Translations under genes and position numbers: made by a program | Source of the DNA: Anthopleura xanthogrammica | Taxonomy: Eukaryota; Cnidaria; Anthozoa; Actiniaria; Actiniidae | NCBI GenBank assembly: GCA_964019055.1 | Contig: OZ025213.1 | Span: 14,737,202 to 14,801,201 of the forward strand | Direction of reading: 5' to 3' | Length of the DNA stretch: 64,000 bases | Notes under the pieces: generated by a model | Told to the model about the DNA's origin: nothing | Seen by the model: the letters and a program-made list of their open reading frames with translations, nothing else | Databases searched by the model: none | Part shown: positions 1-10,800 of the stretch, piece after piece | How the letters are laid out: each line of letters opens with the position of its first letter | Numbering within the stretch: position 1 is the first letter of the stretch

Positions 1-1543
1 TAAAGATTTCAGGACTTCAGTAATATATATGGTCATACTTCTTTAAACCTAAAACAGTAAATGGTAACTGAGGCTGTTGCTATGACAACTGATCTGTATA
101 AATAATTTTGAAGAAAAGCTACATACCGGTAACTACAATAATTTTTGGTTTTTGACGACATATTAACTGCTTTACACACCGATGACATTGACGCACAACA
201 TTCGTGTTACTCACAAACCTGTTACGGCCCTATGAGGCTTGTTAACTAATTTTAAAGACAAAGACCCACCACTTAACTATTACTTTGTGATAACACCTAG
301 CTACCTAAGAATAAAAGACTAGTACTTGCGACAAAACCGACTATACCCAATACTACGTTATATGACTACGATACTGCTAAATTTGGTTGATTTTGATTTA
401 AATTAGGCTGAGATATTGGTTATCGTAAACCTAGGCTGGTCAAGAATTGAAAGTATAACATCATCAGGAACAATGGCTGCCATTTTTTAACCTCCAATAT
501 TAATATCTTTGAAAGGAAAAAAGATATTTTGAAAAGAAAAGCGACATTATACTTTCCTATCAAAGGTCTTTCAATCCATGCAAAAAACAGCAAGTCAAAA
601 ATTTGATCAGAGTAGAACTTTAATGCAGAGTTCATGCTACTACTTGAAATCGTTGAAAAGCCCTGGAATTCAAAACCCATTTTTAAGTGCACTTGAAAAC
701 CCCTTGAAAATAGAAAAGTTGTTGGATACTCCAGGAAAAGCCCTTGAATATATTACCTAGTTTATTACGATCATCTGTAACCTAATTTTTGTTCAAAATT
801 CACTTGTTATTTCGAATCAATTGTAACTTTGTTCCAAGAACGACAAGGTTGATATACTTTCCATCACTCTATACATGTCTTTGTCACAAGAAAATCAACC
901 AAGCTTGAGACTGGCAAGGATTATGGGTAGATACATTTTACATGAGATTTGAAATGGTCGATCTGAGATCAAAAGGTATTGTGGGAGGCTGAATGCTCAC
1001 CTCATAAATATTGCAAATTTTATGCAGTTTCAATCACGCTTGAATGCATGGTGTTGAATGCTCATTTGTGTCACTTATCGCTTATGGTGAGTAAAATGTA
1101 TGATAAAAGCTTTTGTTATATACCAACTGTCAAAGTCCATTTTTCTGGTACTCTGATTGGGCGAGAGGGCATCACATGGCAAACGAGAACAAGTTTCGAT
1201 GTTTCCCTGGCAACGGCTCTCAGCGGGCAATAATATGTTATCTACCGGGAAATAACAAAACTGGAAGTGATTTCACCGGAAACATAAGAGTTTTTCTAAG
1301 TTTTTAAAGTCACATAATTAAAAAATCAAATAATTTTGTTGTGTTCTTTGACAGTTGGTATATATATAACAAAACACTTATTGACTGGAACCCCGGGAAG
1401 GCAGTGTGTTTTGTGGTCCCTCGACGGGTTTGGTTATCGTCGTCTCCCTTGACCGCAAAACACACTGTTTCCCTCGGTCCAGGTCAATAAGTGTTAAATG
1501 TAGATTCCATGTGTTGAGCATGCATAAATTTATAATTACTCAC
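1..1543. other. Intronic or intergenic sequence, no coding exon recognised
   Basis: No reading frame here resembles a protein I know. The carrier exon at 1544-1822 (minus) ends in a good splice donor, so this stretch is most simply its first intron, with the remaining exons beyond the left edge. It contains a fold-back element (1373-1495) and otherwise nothing I can name. Confidence 0.5.
1373..1495. repeat. Fold-back (MITE-like) element
   Basis: The two ends are inverted copies: AACACTTATTGACT at 1373-1386 pairs with the end of 1481-1495, and the inner arms (AGTGTGTTTTG against CAAAACACACT) also pair across a short GC-rich loop. The whole could fold into a long imperfect hairpin. No open reading frame lies inside, as expected of a non-autonomous element. 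Confidence 0.75.
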
Positions 1544-1822
1544 CACCAGATAGTTGAAGGTAATAAACTGCAGTGCACTGTATGGAAAGAGTCTTAGGCA
1601 AGTCATCCAGTTGCCTTTCCAAAAAGCTTTGAGTCCTTCATTTCTATACACATTCGTAAAGGTTCTAGCAAGACCTTGTTTAGTGTCTTGTGTACCAACC
1701 TGACATAAAACTTTTACGACTTCCAATGGAGAAGTAGCAGATCGAGATAATATTACAGCCACTCCTCCACAAAGTAAGTTCTGAAACCACGTAATTCTTT
1801 CATCATGTCTAGCAATAACCAT
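1544..1822 (-). CDS. SLC25A43: SLC25A43-like mitochondrial carrier, first exon (partial gene)
   Basis: This exon encodes the first third of a mitochondrial solute carrier: an N-terminal stretch MVIARHDERITWFQ, a transmembrane helix, the carrier signature SPLEVVK (PX[DE]XX[KR]), and the second half of repeat 1 with EGLKAFWKGN and CLRLFPYSA. The wording LEVVKVLCQVG and KGN..CLRLFP is closer to the orphan carrier SLC25A43 than to ADP/ATP carriers. The start at 1822 aligns with the start of that family. The exon ends at CTGGTG with donor GTGAGT just below 1544. Repeats 2 and 3 are absent from the window, so the gene continues off the left edge. Substrate is unknown for the family. It lies next to an ADP/ATP carrier on the same strand, but the two are not close duplicates. 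Confidence 0.72.
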
Positions 1823-2284
1823 CCTTTGTCAATCTTTGCATATTTATGGCAAATATTCAACTGTTATTTACCCTCTTTTTTCGTTTCGCCTTCACCTACC
1901 CTGGTCTTCCCTGGTCTACATCATTCCACTGATCCCGCCACTGATGCATCTCCTTCCACGTTTCGTTTATTTACGTATGAAAGACTGGTACCTAAATACG
2001 TGCACCACAGGAAGCCCAGTACTAAACTCAACCTTTATCAGTACCTATCCTGAGCTCAATCAACTGATTAAAGCTGAAAAGCGACACAAAAGGAGGAAAA
2101 TAAAATATTCTTAACTTTAAATCATTATGTATTTCCCTATATAGGAGGATAACATATTATCAATATTTAAAAGGTCAGTCTAGCTACGCATAGAAAGAAA
2201 ATTGGACATTGAACGAAAGGGAAAGACAGATACTGGTAGATATAAAAACTCGTCAAACGAGATACAACAACTGTGATAAGCGTC

Positions 2285-2290
2285 TTTATT
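2285..2290 (-). promoter_or_regulatory. Candidate polyadenylation signal (AATAAA) of the ADP/ATP carrier
   Basis: AATAAA reads on the minus strand about 170 bases beyond the stop codon of the ADP/ATP carrier. It is the first canonical hexamer noted downstream of that stop. Confidence 0.5.
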
Positions 2291-2456
2291 AGCAGATTGA
2301 ATCAATTGAATACTGAAATAACAGTGTGCAATGGATCATAGTTCTTCAAATTGAATATTGATATAGTAAAAGGGGTTAGGATAATATTCTTGGAGATGGA
2401 CAGAAGTGAGGGAAAAGTGATTCGGCCAAAAACTGCTGTACAACTGGTGAGGATTA

Positions 2457-3454
2457 TTAATCACTAGACCTCCAGTAGATATAAAGTTGTTGGAACTTGT
2501 CAAAGCCAGCTAATACACCAGCCCCAGCCATGCCACGGAGAACATTTGCGCCTGCACCCTTCATCAATGACATTGCACCTTCATTTTTGATGACTTGAAT
2601 GGTGCAATCAATGGAGCCTTTGTATTTGACGGCTTCTCCTGAGGTCATCATCATTCGCCTTCTTATGGTATCAATTGGATAAGACGCAAGTCCAGATGTC
2701 ACAGTCACGATGTAGCCAAGCATGAAAGATGCTACGACATTAGCATCTTCTCCAAGCAACACAGGCTTCAATGTGTCATACAAGCCGAAGTAGAATCCAC
2801 GATAGATGATAATACCGACACATGATATCACAAATCCGCGATAAAGTCCCACGAAGCCATCACTTTTGAGTGTCTTCGAGTACACATCAATCAAACCATT
2901 GAACTGGCGCTCCCCTCCGCCCTTACTAGTTGATTTAGCATCATTAGCCAATCGCGTACGAGCGTAGTCCAGGGAGTACACGAACGTCAGTGACATTGCT
3001 CCTGCAGCACCTCCCGATGCAATGTTCTTGCTGAACTTCAGACCATAGCTGTCTGATGTTTTTGATTTAAATATTGCTTTGATCTGATCTTTGAAGGCAA
3101 AATTTAGCGCCTGAGTTGGAAAATACCTGATACAGTTGGCGAGGTTTCCTATAATAAATGAACAAATATGTGTAACTTAAAATGTAAGGACTTTCTGTTA
3201 AGCATGACCTAATTATTTGTACATAACTCACCTCTCCAGAATGACACAAGGCCTTCAGCTTTGAAAGTCCTTACGGTGCAGTCAACAACCCCTTTGTAGG
3301 GCGTGGTCAAGCGGCCTGCCTTAATCATTTCATCTTGGTTTTGTACCAGGAGCTTTACTCGTTCAATTGGAGCTGCCGCAGTTTTAGAAATAATAGCAGC
3401 GGCACCGCTCAACCCAAAATTCTCGATGAAGTGAAGTTGTTTCTTGTCTGGCAT
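2457..3454 (-). CDS. SLC25A4: ADP/ATP carrier (adenine nucleotide translocase)
   Basis: Exchanges matrix ATP for cytosolic ADP across the inner mitochondrial membrane. Coding exons are 3232-3454 and 2457-3148, joined at a phase-1 GT-AG intron (GGAGAG/GTGAGT, ATAG/GAAACC), giving 304 aa, close to the usual length of about 300. Three carrier repeats are visible, with signatures APIERVK (repeat 1), SLDYART (repeat 2) and YPIDTIR (repeat 3). The diagnostic RRRMMM hexapeptide is present in repeat 3, and [21 protein letters not shown] is spread across the splice. The start MPDKKQ follows directly on a 3' splice site, so an intron interrupts the 5'UTR. No frame damage is seen and the gene looks functional. 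The symbol stands for the SLC25A4/5/6 group; I cannot choose a one-to-one vertebrate orthologue. Confidence 0.95.
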
Positions 3455-3534
3455 CTGTTGATTGGTTTTTAATTAATTGATTGAAAAATGTTGGTACTGT
3501 AATTCTTCAAAGGAGATAAACTCGCGTATCTTAC
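3455..3534 (-). other. 5'UTR intron of the ADP/ATP carrier
   Basis: On the minus strand a donor (GACAAG/GTAAGATACG) at 3534 and an acceptor (CCAATCAACAG) ending immediately before the ATG at 3454 define an intron of 80 bases. The start codon is thus the first triplet of exon 2, and a non-coding first exon begins near or above 3535. The transcription start itself cannot be placed by eye. Confidence 0.65.
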
Positions 3535-3621
3535 CTTGTCTTCTACAGATTAACTTGAATGTTTGTCCGTACGTTGAATAAAGTTGTTCGTCTTCACGTC
3601 TTTCTCCAAACAGATTGATAG

Positions 3622-3779
3622 TGACGTATCAATTCTAACTAGTTAATTGATTGCCGTTTTTGTTTTTCATTATTATGACGTCAGTGGTCAAATGATTTGT
3701 CATTAATGACGTCACATCAAATAATTACCATAGTAAACGACTTCTGTTAGACCCAATTAGTGATGTAATAATGACGTAA
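3622..3779. promoter_or_regulatory. Cluster of CRE/ATF-type sites upstream of the ADP/ATP carrier
   Basis: Four TGACGT cores lie within 158 bases: TGACGTAT (3622-3629), two perfect palindromes TGACGTCA (3676-3683 and 3707-3714) and TGACGTAA (3772-3779). They sit about 90-240 bases upstream of the non-coding first exon of the carrier, where a promoter is expected. CREB/ATF/bZIP proteins bind this sequence in animals; use here is inference. Confidence 0.55.
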
Positions 3780-4474
3780 ATTCTCAAATTAACGGCCATA
3801 ATTAGCGATGTCATTGCTTCTTACACAAATGCATATTTAAAGCCAAAGTTACACACTGGCCGCCGCTAATAATTATAGCTCAAAAATATGTGCAAACTGA
3901 TCTTTTATTCTTACATTTATTTATTGAACATTACAATTTTATTAAAATTAACTACTTTAGTTCTCAGGCTCTGCATCTAAAATTCATCTTATAAAACACT
4001 CGTTAACATCAAAGTCACAGATTAAATAGACCTATCATGACTTGGATTCTTTTTACGTAGGGTGAGGGTTCACACTCCAGGGAGAGGGGATGTCTGATGC
4101 AGTGCACTTTCAGGGAAACCAGCCCGTTCATATCTTAACTCACCCAAATGAAATTCATGTAAGTGTAAAGACACGTCTAAGCAAGGAAACTAGGGAGGAG
4201 ATTTGAGTAGAGGTCAGCCATACAGAAAACACTCATGTGTTAACGCAAACATTTGTACAAATTGTTTAAAAATAACGGACAGTTATTACATTTAGTTTTT
4301 ATATTTGTGTCACAATAGCAATTATTTAATTTTAAAATAACTAGTCTTTGACAATTAAAGGAAATTACTTATGCAACGATTTTCTTGCAACATTTGTTAA
4401 TAAAATACCTACGAGTTGCTTCTTTACTGCATGTTTTTTTTATGGTTGGATTTAAGTCAGAATATTATAAAGGA
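3780..4474. other. Intergenic stretch between ADP/ATP carrier promoter and formin 3' end
   Basis: AT-rich sequence with no coding potential that I recognise. It should hold the formin 3'UTR, which runs down from the stop at 4475, and several TTTATT/TTTAAT words that would read as poly(A) signals on the minus strand (for example near 3903-3925). Confidence 0.4.
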
Positions 4475-4856
4475 TTACAAGTTCTTTAACTGCTCAAGGA
4501 GATCTTGCGCTTCGCTCTCCGGTCGTTGATCTTTATGTCGTCTTCGTGGTCGTGTTGGATTGTTTTCTCCATTCGCGTCATTGCCGTTGGCTGGTGAAGC
4601 CAGTTCTTGTGCTTCCATTACTTTTTGCACAGGAATATTTGAGCGAGTGCGAGACCTTCGCAAATCTACGGGACGACCTCCTGTAACAACAGATCGTATG
4701 TGATTGATTAATGCAGTCAGTCAGTCAATCAGATTAGTGAACTCTTACCCTTCTTAGCTGGTGCCTTCTTTCTTGGTGGTCTGGTGGGATCTCTGAAGGC
4801 ACTACCAGTCTGTAAAGCCTGCATTAGACCATCCAACACTCCTTCTTGGTCATCAT
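4475..4856 (-). CDS. DIAPH: Formin C-terminus: DAD exon and basic tail
   Basis: Exon 4749-4856 encodes the diaphanous autoregulatory domain: acidic DDDQEG, then the amphipathic core [16 protein letters not shown], then a basic patch [11 protein letters not shown]. This matches the family pattern MDxLLxxLxxGxAF plus RRxR-type basic residues that dock on the FH3 domain. Exon 4475-4680 encodes the final 68 aa ([15 protein letters not shown]..., ending LLEQLKNL), rich in Arg and Glu, which I do not recognise as a known domain. Both junctions are GT-AG in phase 1. The presence of a complete DAD indicates ordinary Rho-type autoinhibition. Confidence 0.93.
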
Positions 4857-7800
4857 CTGATATTTGTCATAACAAAGATTATAATTCGAAGGTAAGTGAC
4901 TTTACGAATGTGATAATAATGATACCAATACGTACCTGCATTCATGTCTACCAATGGATTTCTCTTCTGTCGGTCTGATTCCTTCTGCTTCTTACGCTCT
5001 TTCTCTTTTTCCTGTTCATGACAAGAAGAGTCTTACTTAAATACTGTATACCCAACGGGTTTGGAAAAAAAAGTGGGATGATATGAATCCACGACGGTCG
5101 AATTAGTACTCCCGGGAGGGGGGAGGGGGAAGGGGGAAGGGCGGGGATGATTGTCGTATCCTTTAGGGATTGAATTCGTAAGTAGCTCCCTCTTTTAGAG
5201 GTGAAATAGGAAAAGCTTTTGGTTTTTAGCACGTGCGGTATCTTTTAGGGGTAAGCGATTGGTGGCACGTCCAAAAGCGTTTGATAACTTTTAGCGTACG
5301 TTGCAATAAACTCAATGATTTTTGCTTTAAATGATGTATGTTTTGTTTCAAAGTGGCATCTTTTAGGGCTAAAATGACAAGGTAAGATTGAGTGCACTGA
5401 GGCCGTGGGCAAACAGATAGTGAACCACGTAGCATAGAAATGAATACCCAAGACGTCGAGGGTTTGAGCTTCAATGGATTGTGGGTATTTCTAGCTCTAT
5501 GACATAAATTAATTTTAACCGCCACCCGGTTGCCTCAGTTGGTTGAGCACCGGACTTTCGTGGGTTCAATCCCCGGCGGTCGGACCAACACTCAGGGTCT
5601 TAAAACAACTGAAGAGAAGGTGCTGCCTCGGATGACCACGTTAAAATAGCGGTCCCTTTTCTCTACACTTTATCACTAACCAATATCGGAGGGACGTAAA
5701 AGAACCACTGAGGACGTAAAGAAACCCTAGCAGTGACCACCCTCGGTGTGTGTCTGGCCTTTACTAATAATTACTTAATGGGTTGATTGTGGGATGGGAT
5801 TTCCCTGCTGACAGAGTAATTGGTGCAATGTACCTCGAACGGGACCCCGTGTCCTATTGTACAGTATCAGCCTGCGGGCAAATTCTCAAATAAGAATAAG
5901 AATAAAATATTTTTATATCTACGTTGTAGATATTATTATATAATTATCTTGTCTATATTAAGTGCTATTTGGTGGCCTTACATTCGGGAAAAAATACAGA
6001 ATAAATGATATGATACACTGACTTACCGCCCTCTCCTTTGCTTTTTTGTCTTTTTCTTCTTTTTCTTGTCTCTTATAATTATCTTTTCTTGATGCCTGAA
6101 AGCCACATAGTGGAGCATTTTATTAATGGTTTATTACTGATTAACTCCCTTTATCAAAAGGATAATTTACCATGTACTGGTCGATAAAGGTCTTGAGGTC
6201 ACCAAAGAATTCTTCCATAGACACTTTTTTTGGATCCATACAGAAGAATTCAAGTACTTCTTTGAACATAGTGCTCATATTTTTGTGCATTTCTTCCAGC
6301 ACATCTACTTGATCTTTTGCTCCCACATAAAACTCGTACTGATAAGTCAAGGAACATAACTCAGAAGTAGGTAGGTCAGTAGACACCTAAGTCTAATATA
6401 TTTTCAAATTAGCAAACTTACTTATACTTTCATACACCGAAATGAAATATGGTGGCCAATTTGAATAACTATTCCAGCTGATCTGAGAAAAAATATTAGC
6501 CAATCAGAATTGAGAAAATGTGCAAAACTGAGGTGTCATCCTTAGTAGCCAGAAGACTCCGAAACGCTTAATTCTTTATTTTATTTTTACACTAAATGAT
6601 GATAACCATTTTGTTTCAATTTGATTTGATGTATAGCTTAGGACACTCTAGTTTAGTTTAACAAATATATTTCGCTCTGGTCGAGCCTCGTCAGTGTTAA
6701 CCCTAAATGATGAATATCATACTAATTTTATATAAAATATCAATAACCTCCCCTGAAAATCTAGACTTATCTCAGATATACATTTTTGTAAGTCGATTTT
6801 CGCAGGCTTCATGACACTTCAGTTTTGCAGTGACGTTATTTTTACGTCACTATTTCAGATCAGCTGGTTGTTCTGGACTGAATATAGTTATTCAAATTGG
6901 TCGGCATATTTGGATTCGTTGTATTTAAACCTAAAATAAACAGAAAGGATGATAACGATGAATATGATGATCAATGTTGACAGTGATAACTAAAATAAAT
7001 ACTAAGTAATAATTCGTATGGTCATTAGTAAAAACAAAAAGAGTTATCAGAATGCCTAATAATCATAATCATGCAAATAATAGCACTAAAGGATATCTTC
7101 ATGACTTCATGAAATTTATCATCTGGGTGTGGATTCTGCTGTTTCACTTGGAGTTGGTTTTCAATCTTTTTTAGGCTAGACTGCATGTTGTTGATGGACT
7201 TGGTAAGAATCTCCTCAGATACTGATATAAAATAAATTGATGGACTTATCAGCAAGTACATTACCACAGCAATCATTTGATCATTTCAGTCATTCATTCA
7301 GTCTTCTACTCACCTCTTCCTGCAGCCTCGATATGAGACATCTCGTTTTCAAACCCTGCAATTTCTGGATATTGCTCCTCAACGGATTCGGCCAAAAAGT
7401 GTAATAAATTCTTATGCCCATCAACAGATTTTGTAGAATTGAGCTGAAACAAACAATCAAATTATCAGTGTTGATAACGGCCCGGGGGGGGGGGGGGGAC
7501 TCCCTATAATGGACTATATGGCGATGCTCCGCCAAAAAGGGGTACTTTTTTCAGGCTGCACGTATAGAAAAGGGGTAGAAATTTGTGAGTTTTGGAATAA
7601 AAAGGGGTGGATTTTCTTCAAAGGTATATTAAACTCAGGCAAAAAGGTATATAAAAGGGGTACCTTCTTGCTGAAATTTGGTATAGAAAAGGTTAAAGGG
7701 GTCAAGAGTCCGGGCAGAGCATCCGGGATGAGGGATACCATCCTCCCATGCACCCAAGCTAAAACATTCACATATTTCATTACCTTGGTTAAGTAGTTCA

Positions 7801-10800
7801 TTTCAAATCCTATTGTGCCTTCGTTTCTTGAGCCAGAATTCATGTAGTTACCAAGCAAAAGAATTAACTAAGAAAAAAGCTTGTTAATAACAAGAAAAAC
7901 TTTGAATAACTTTTGTGTGAAAAAAAACTTACTTCAAGAAGTTTTCCAAACTTTGGACTTGTCTTCACCTCTCTACATGCTGCTGTTGCATTAACCACAT
8001 TCTTTAACAGAAAAAAGTCTTAATTTAACTGTCACTTACTTATAATAACCTGTTATTTAATGGCTTACCGGTTTTGTATCTGTCATCTCTTCTGGGAATT
8101 GCATCATAAACAGCATAGAGTTTAGCCTCTTTTCAAGGTTTTTGATGTCACTCAGCTGTTATCCAATTTAAAAGTTAAAAGTGTCAGTTTTTTATTTAAT
8201 AAGAATTGGGTATAAGGAGAATATGATGTTCTTACATGACAAGCAAACTGTTCAGGATCACTCAGTTCACTGATCTTCTCTCTCATGTTCGACAGCTGAT
8301 CCATCTGTCAAATTCAAGATTCACTTTGATTAGTTATTTGTGATCAACTAAAGAACTTCACTTATATTATGGCCGATTTACAAGATACAACTTTTGCTTA
8401 CAACTGTGGCATGCAATCTGGCTACGCCACGCCTACAAGACAAATTGTGTTGTGTAAATCAACCCTACAACTTGCTCACAACTATTGTGTATGACAAAAA
8501 GAAGTTGTAGCAAGTTGTAGGCAGATTGCATGTGACAGTTGTAAGGAAAAGTTGTACCGTGAAAATCCGCCTTAAAAAAGAACCCACCTGTTCTGCTGAT
8601 GGAAGGTACTTTAGTAAGGACTCCACAGCACTGACACTGAGTTTCACCTGATCACATTTTAGGATATGTTTTTTGATTTCTTCATGTGATGCTTTCATTG
8701 AACCAAGGAAGATAGCTGAAGAATCAATTCAAACAAAAGTTTAGCTTTATTAACTTAAGCAGCATTGGGGGGTTTGTGGTAAAGCTGAGGCAATCATCTA
8801 TCACAGAGAATAATGGAGAAGTCAATTGGGTACTGTGAATTGACACATACTGATCTATCGTGGCATCAACATTGAATCACACCATCGTTTACTGAAAGCT
8901 ACATTGCATACATCAACCACAAGAAGAGCTAGCTAGAGCTAAGGACTAGATTCTGCAAAAAGGCAACCCAGCCAAAGTGCAACATTAAAGCTCTACAAGA
9001 TCAAGCTACCAGACAAAAATATGTAGAAGCAATTGCTAGAGTCACAGCCTGAACCTGAGGCAACGGAAATCTCCAAACACCTTACTGAATCTTTAAAGGG
9101 AGCAGCAGAGGAAACACTACCACAAAAGTCTAAATCTGAAAAGGACATTGAACTGTGGAAAAACGATAAATTTCTAAATGAATTACTCGAAAAAAGATCA
9201 AAACTGACAATGAACACATCACCATACAAAGTGATTACAAAAAAGGTAAAATAACAAGTTAAGCTTCTACATAATGAAAAACTGAAACTAGAGGCTGAAG
9301 AAATAAACGATCATGCAACAAAGAGAGAAATTGAAGAGCTTGTCAGAAGTATAAGACAGATGGCTCAATATTCAAAACTACAAGACAAACAGACAGTTGT
9401 GATGCAGTGAAACTCAAGGAGCATTTTGTCAACATTTTATTACCAACATGACAGAACCAGTTGAACTGAATGAAGCATCTACAACAAATTAATTTTAATT
9501 CCATCAATATGTGTGCACCTGATCAGCACTAAATCAAAAGTGTTTTGAAATCACTGGAAAACAGTAAAGCAGCAAATGATTGACCAGCTGAATTCTATAA
9601 ATATGCAATAACATCAGATGGACCCTTATTAGAACTTGAGACCCTATTTAAAACCATATGGGATACTTCAAAAATTCATGAATAATTAATGAGCATTTGG
9701 TCCAATAAAATAGAAGAATTCCGTCACGTGCATGCTATTTTATACCTGATAATAGCTCAACATTCTTAAAGCCCAGGGATTTGATTTCGGCCCCAGGGAA
9801 AAGCAGGGTTGAATGAATAACGATACAGCAAATAATCATGCTAATTATTTATTCGTTATTCAGGGCCCTTATTTGTGACATGCTGTTGTACTCTATTGGT
9901 CCTTTATAAAGATTTCAAAATCTTTATATAAAGATTTCAAAATCTTTATATTAAGATATGCGTGTACTGATAAAGGGCCAAGAGAGTACTAAGAGAAGCA
10001 CATCATGAAAAAGGACCCTCTAATAGCTAAGTATCGTATAACACACATGCATTTGTAAAGTTTTTTAAAGAAATTAATTGTCTGGTTTTGTGTTTACAAG
10101 ATTAATAGTACAGTTATTGAATACGCAATATCGTTGTCAATCTTCCTTAAAAACTTCCTCAATAAACTTCACGAGCCAAAAATCCAAAGACTCTGCGTTC
10201 AGGTTGATTATGTTTGTGTCCAAGCTCTGCACTTTCGTGATATCCACCACAAAACTTCGTTCTTCTAAACAGGAATTCTTGTTCATTCATAAACTTTGCC
10301 ATGTTGAAAATATTTTAAACGCCCATTTGTTTACATATTTAGTAGATCTAGGTACACAGCTCCCCCGTAGATCTTTTTCTTCGTCTGCCGTTTTTGGCTT
10401 CCGAAATGCTCTTTTTGGTGGCATGTTAACTGTGTTCGAATTTTTAAAATGGCAATGAACTTGAAATGCTCAACAGAGTCATTTGCACATCTATTGTTAC
10501 AAATGCAGATTCCAGAAACTTTTAAGTTTAAAATAATGACAGTATATAAAACAGCAATGACCCCATGGGGGAAAAAGAGTCTCATTCCAACATGAATTTT
10601 TGAAGTCGTTCATTAAACTCGCAGAACGTGTTTTATCAGGTCTAAAACCTGATAAAACACTCCTGCTCGTTTATTAAACAGTACTTAAAAAATTCCAACT
10701 ATGTGAGGGCATTCAAAGCTGATCGCATTATTGAAAGGACCAGACAAAGGAAGTATAAAAAACCCTGATGCCTACAGAGGACTACAAGTAGGATCAAGCC

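Noticed and set aside
1484..1543. Continuation of the carrier exon past the donor (VSNYKFMHAQH...)
   Set aside because: The added residues do not match mitochondrial carriers and a consensus GTGAGT donor precedes them.
5525..5597. Possible functional tRNA gene
   Set aside because: Has A- and B-box words but no pairing acceptor stem, and continues into a SINE body with an A/T-rich tail.
9033..9254. 73-residue open frame as a separate gene
   Set aside because: Fits the linker of the decayed LINE ORF2 and has no independent gene signals.
10078..10458. 126-residue plus-strand open frame
   Set aside because: Lies inside the nested repeat element and has no recognisable domain or splice context.
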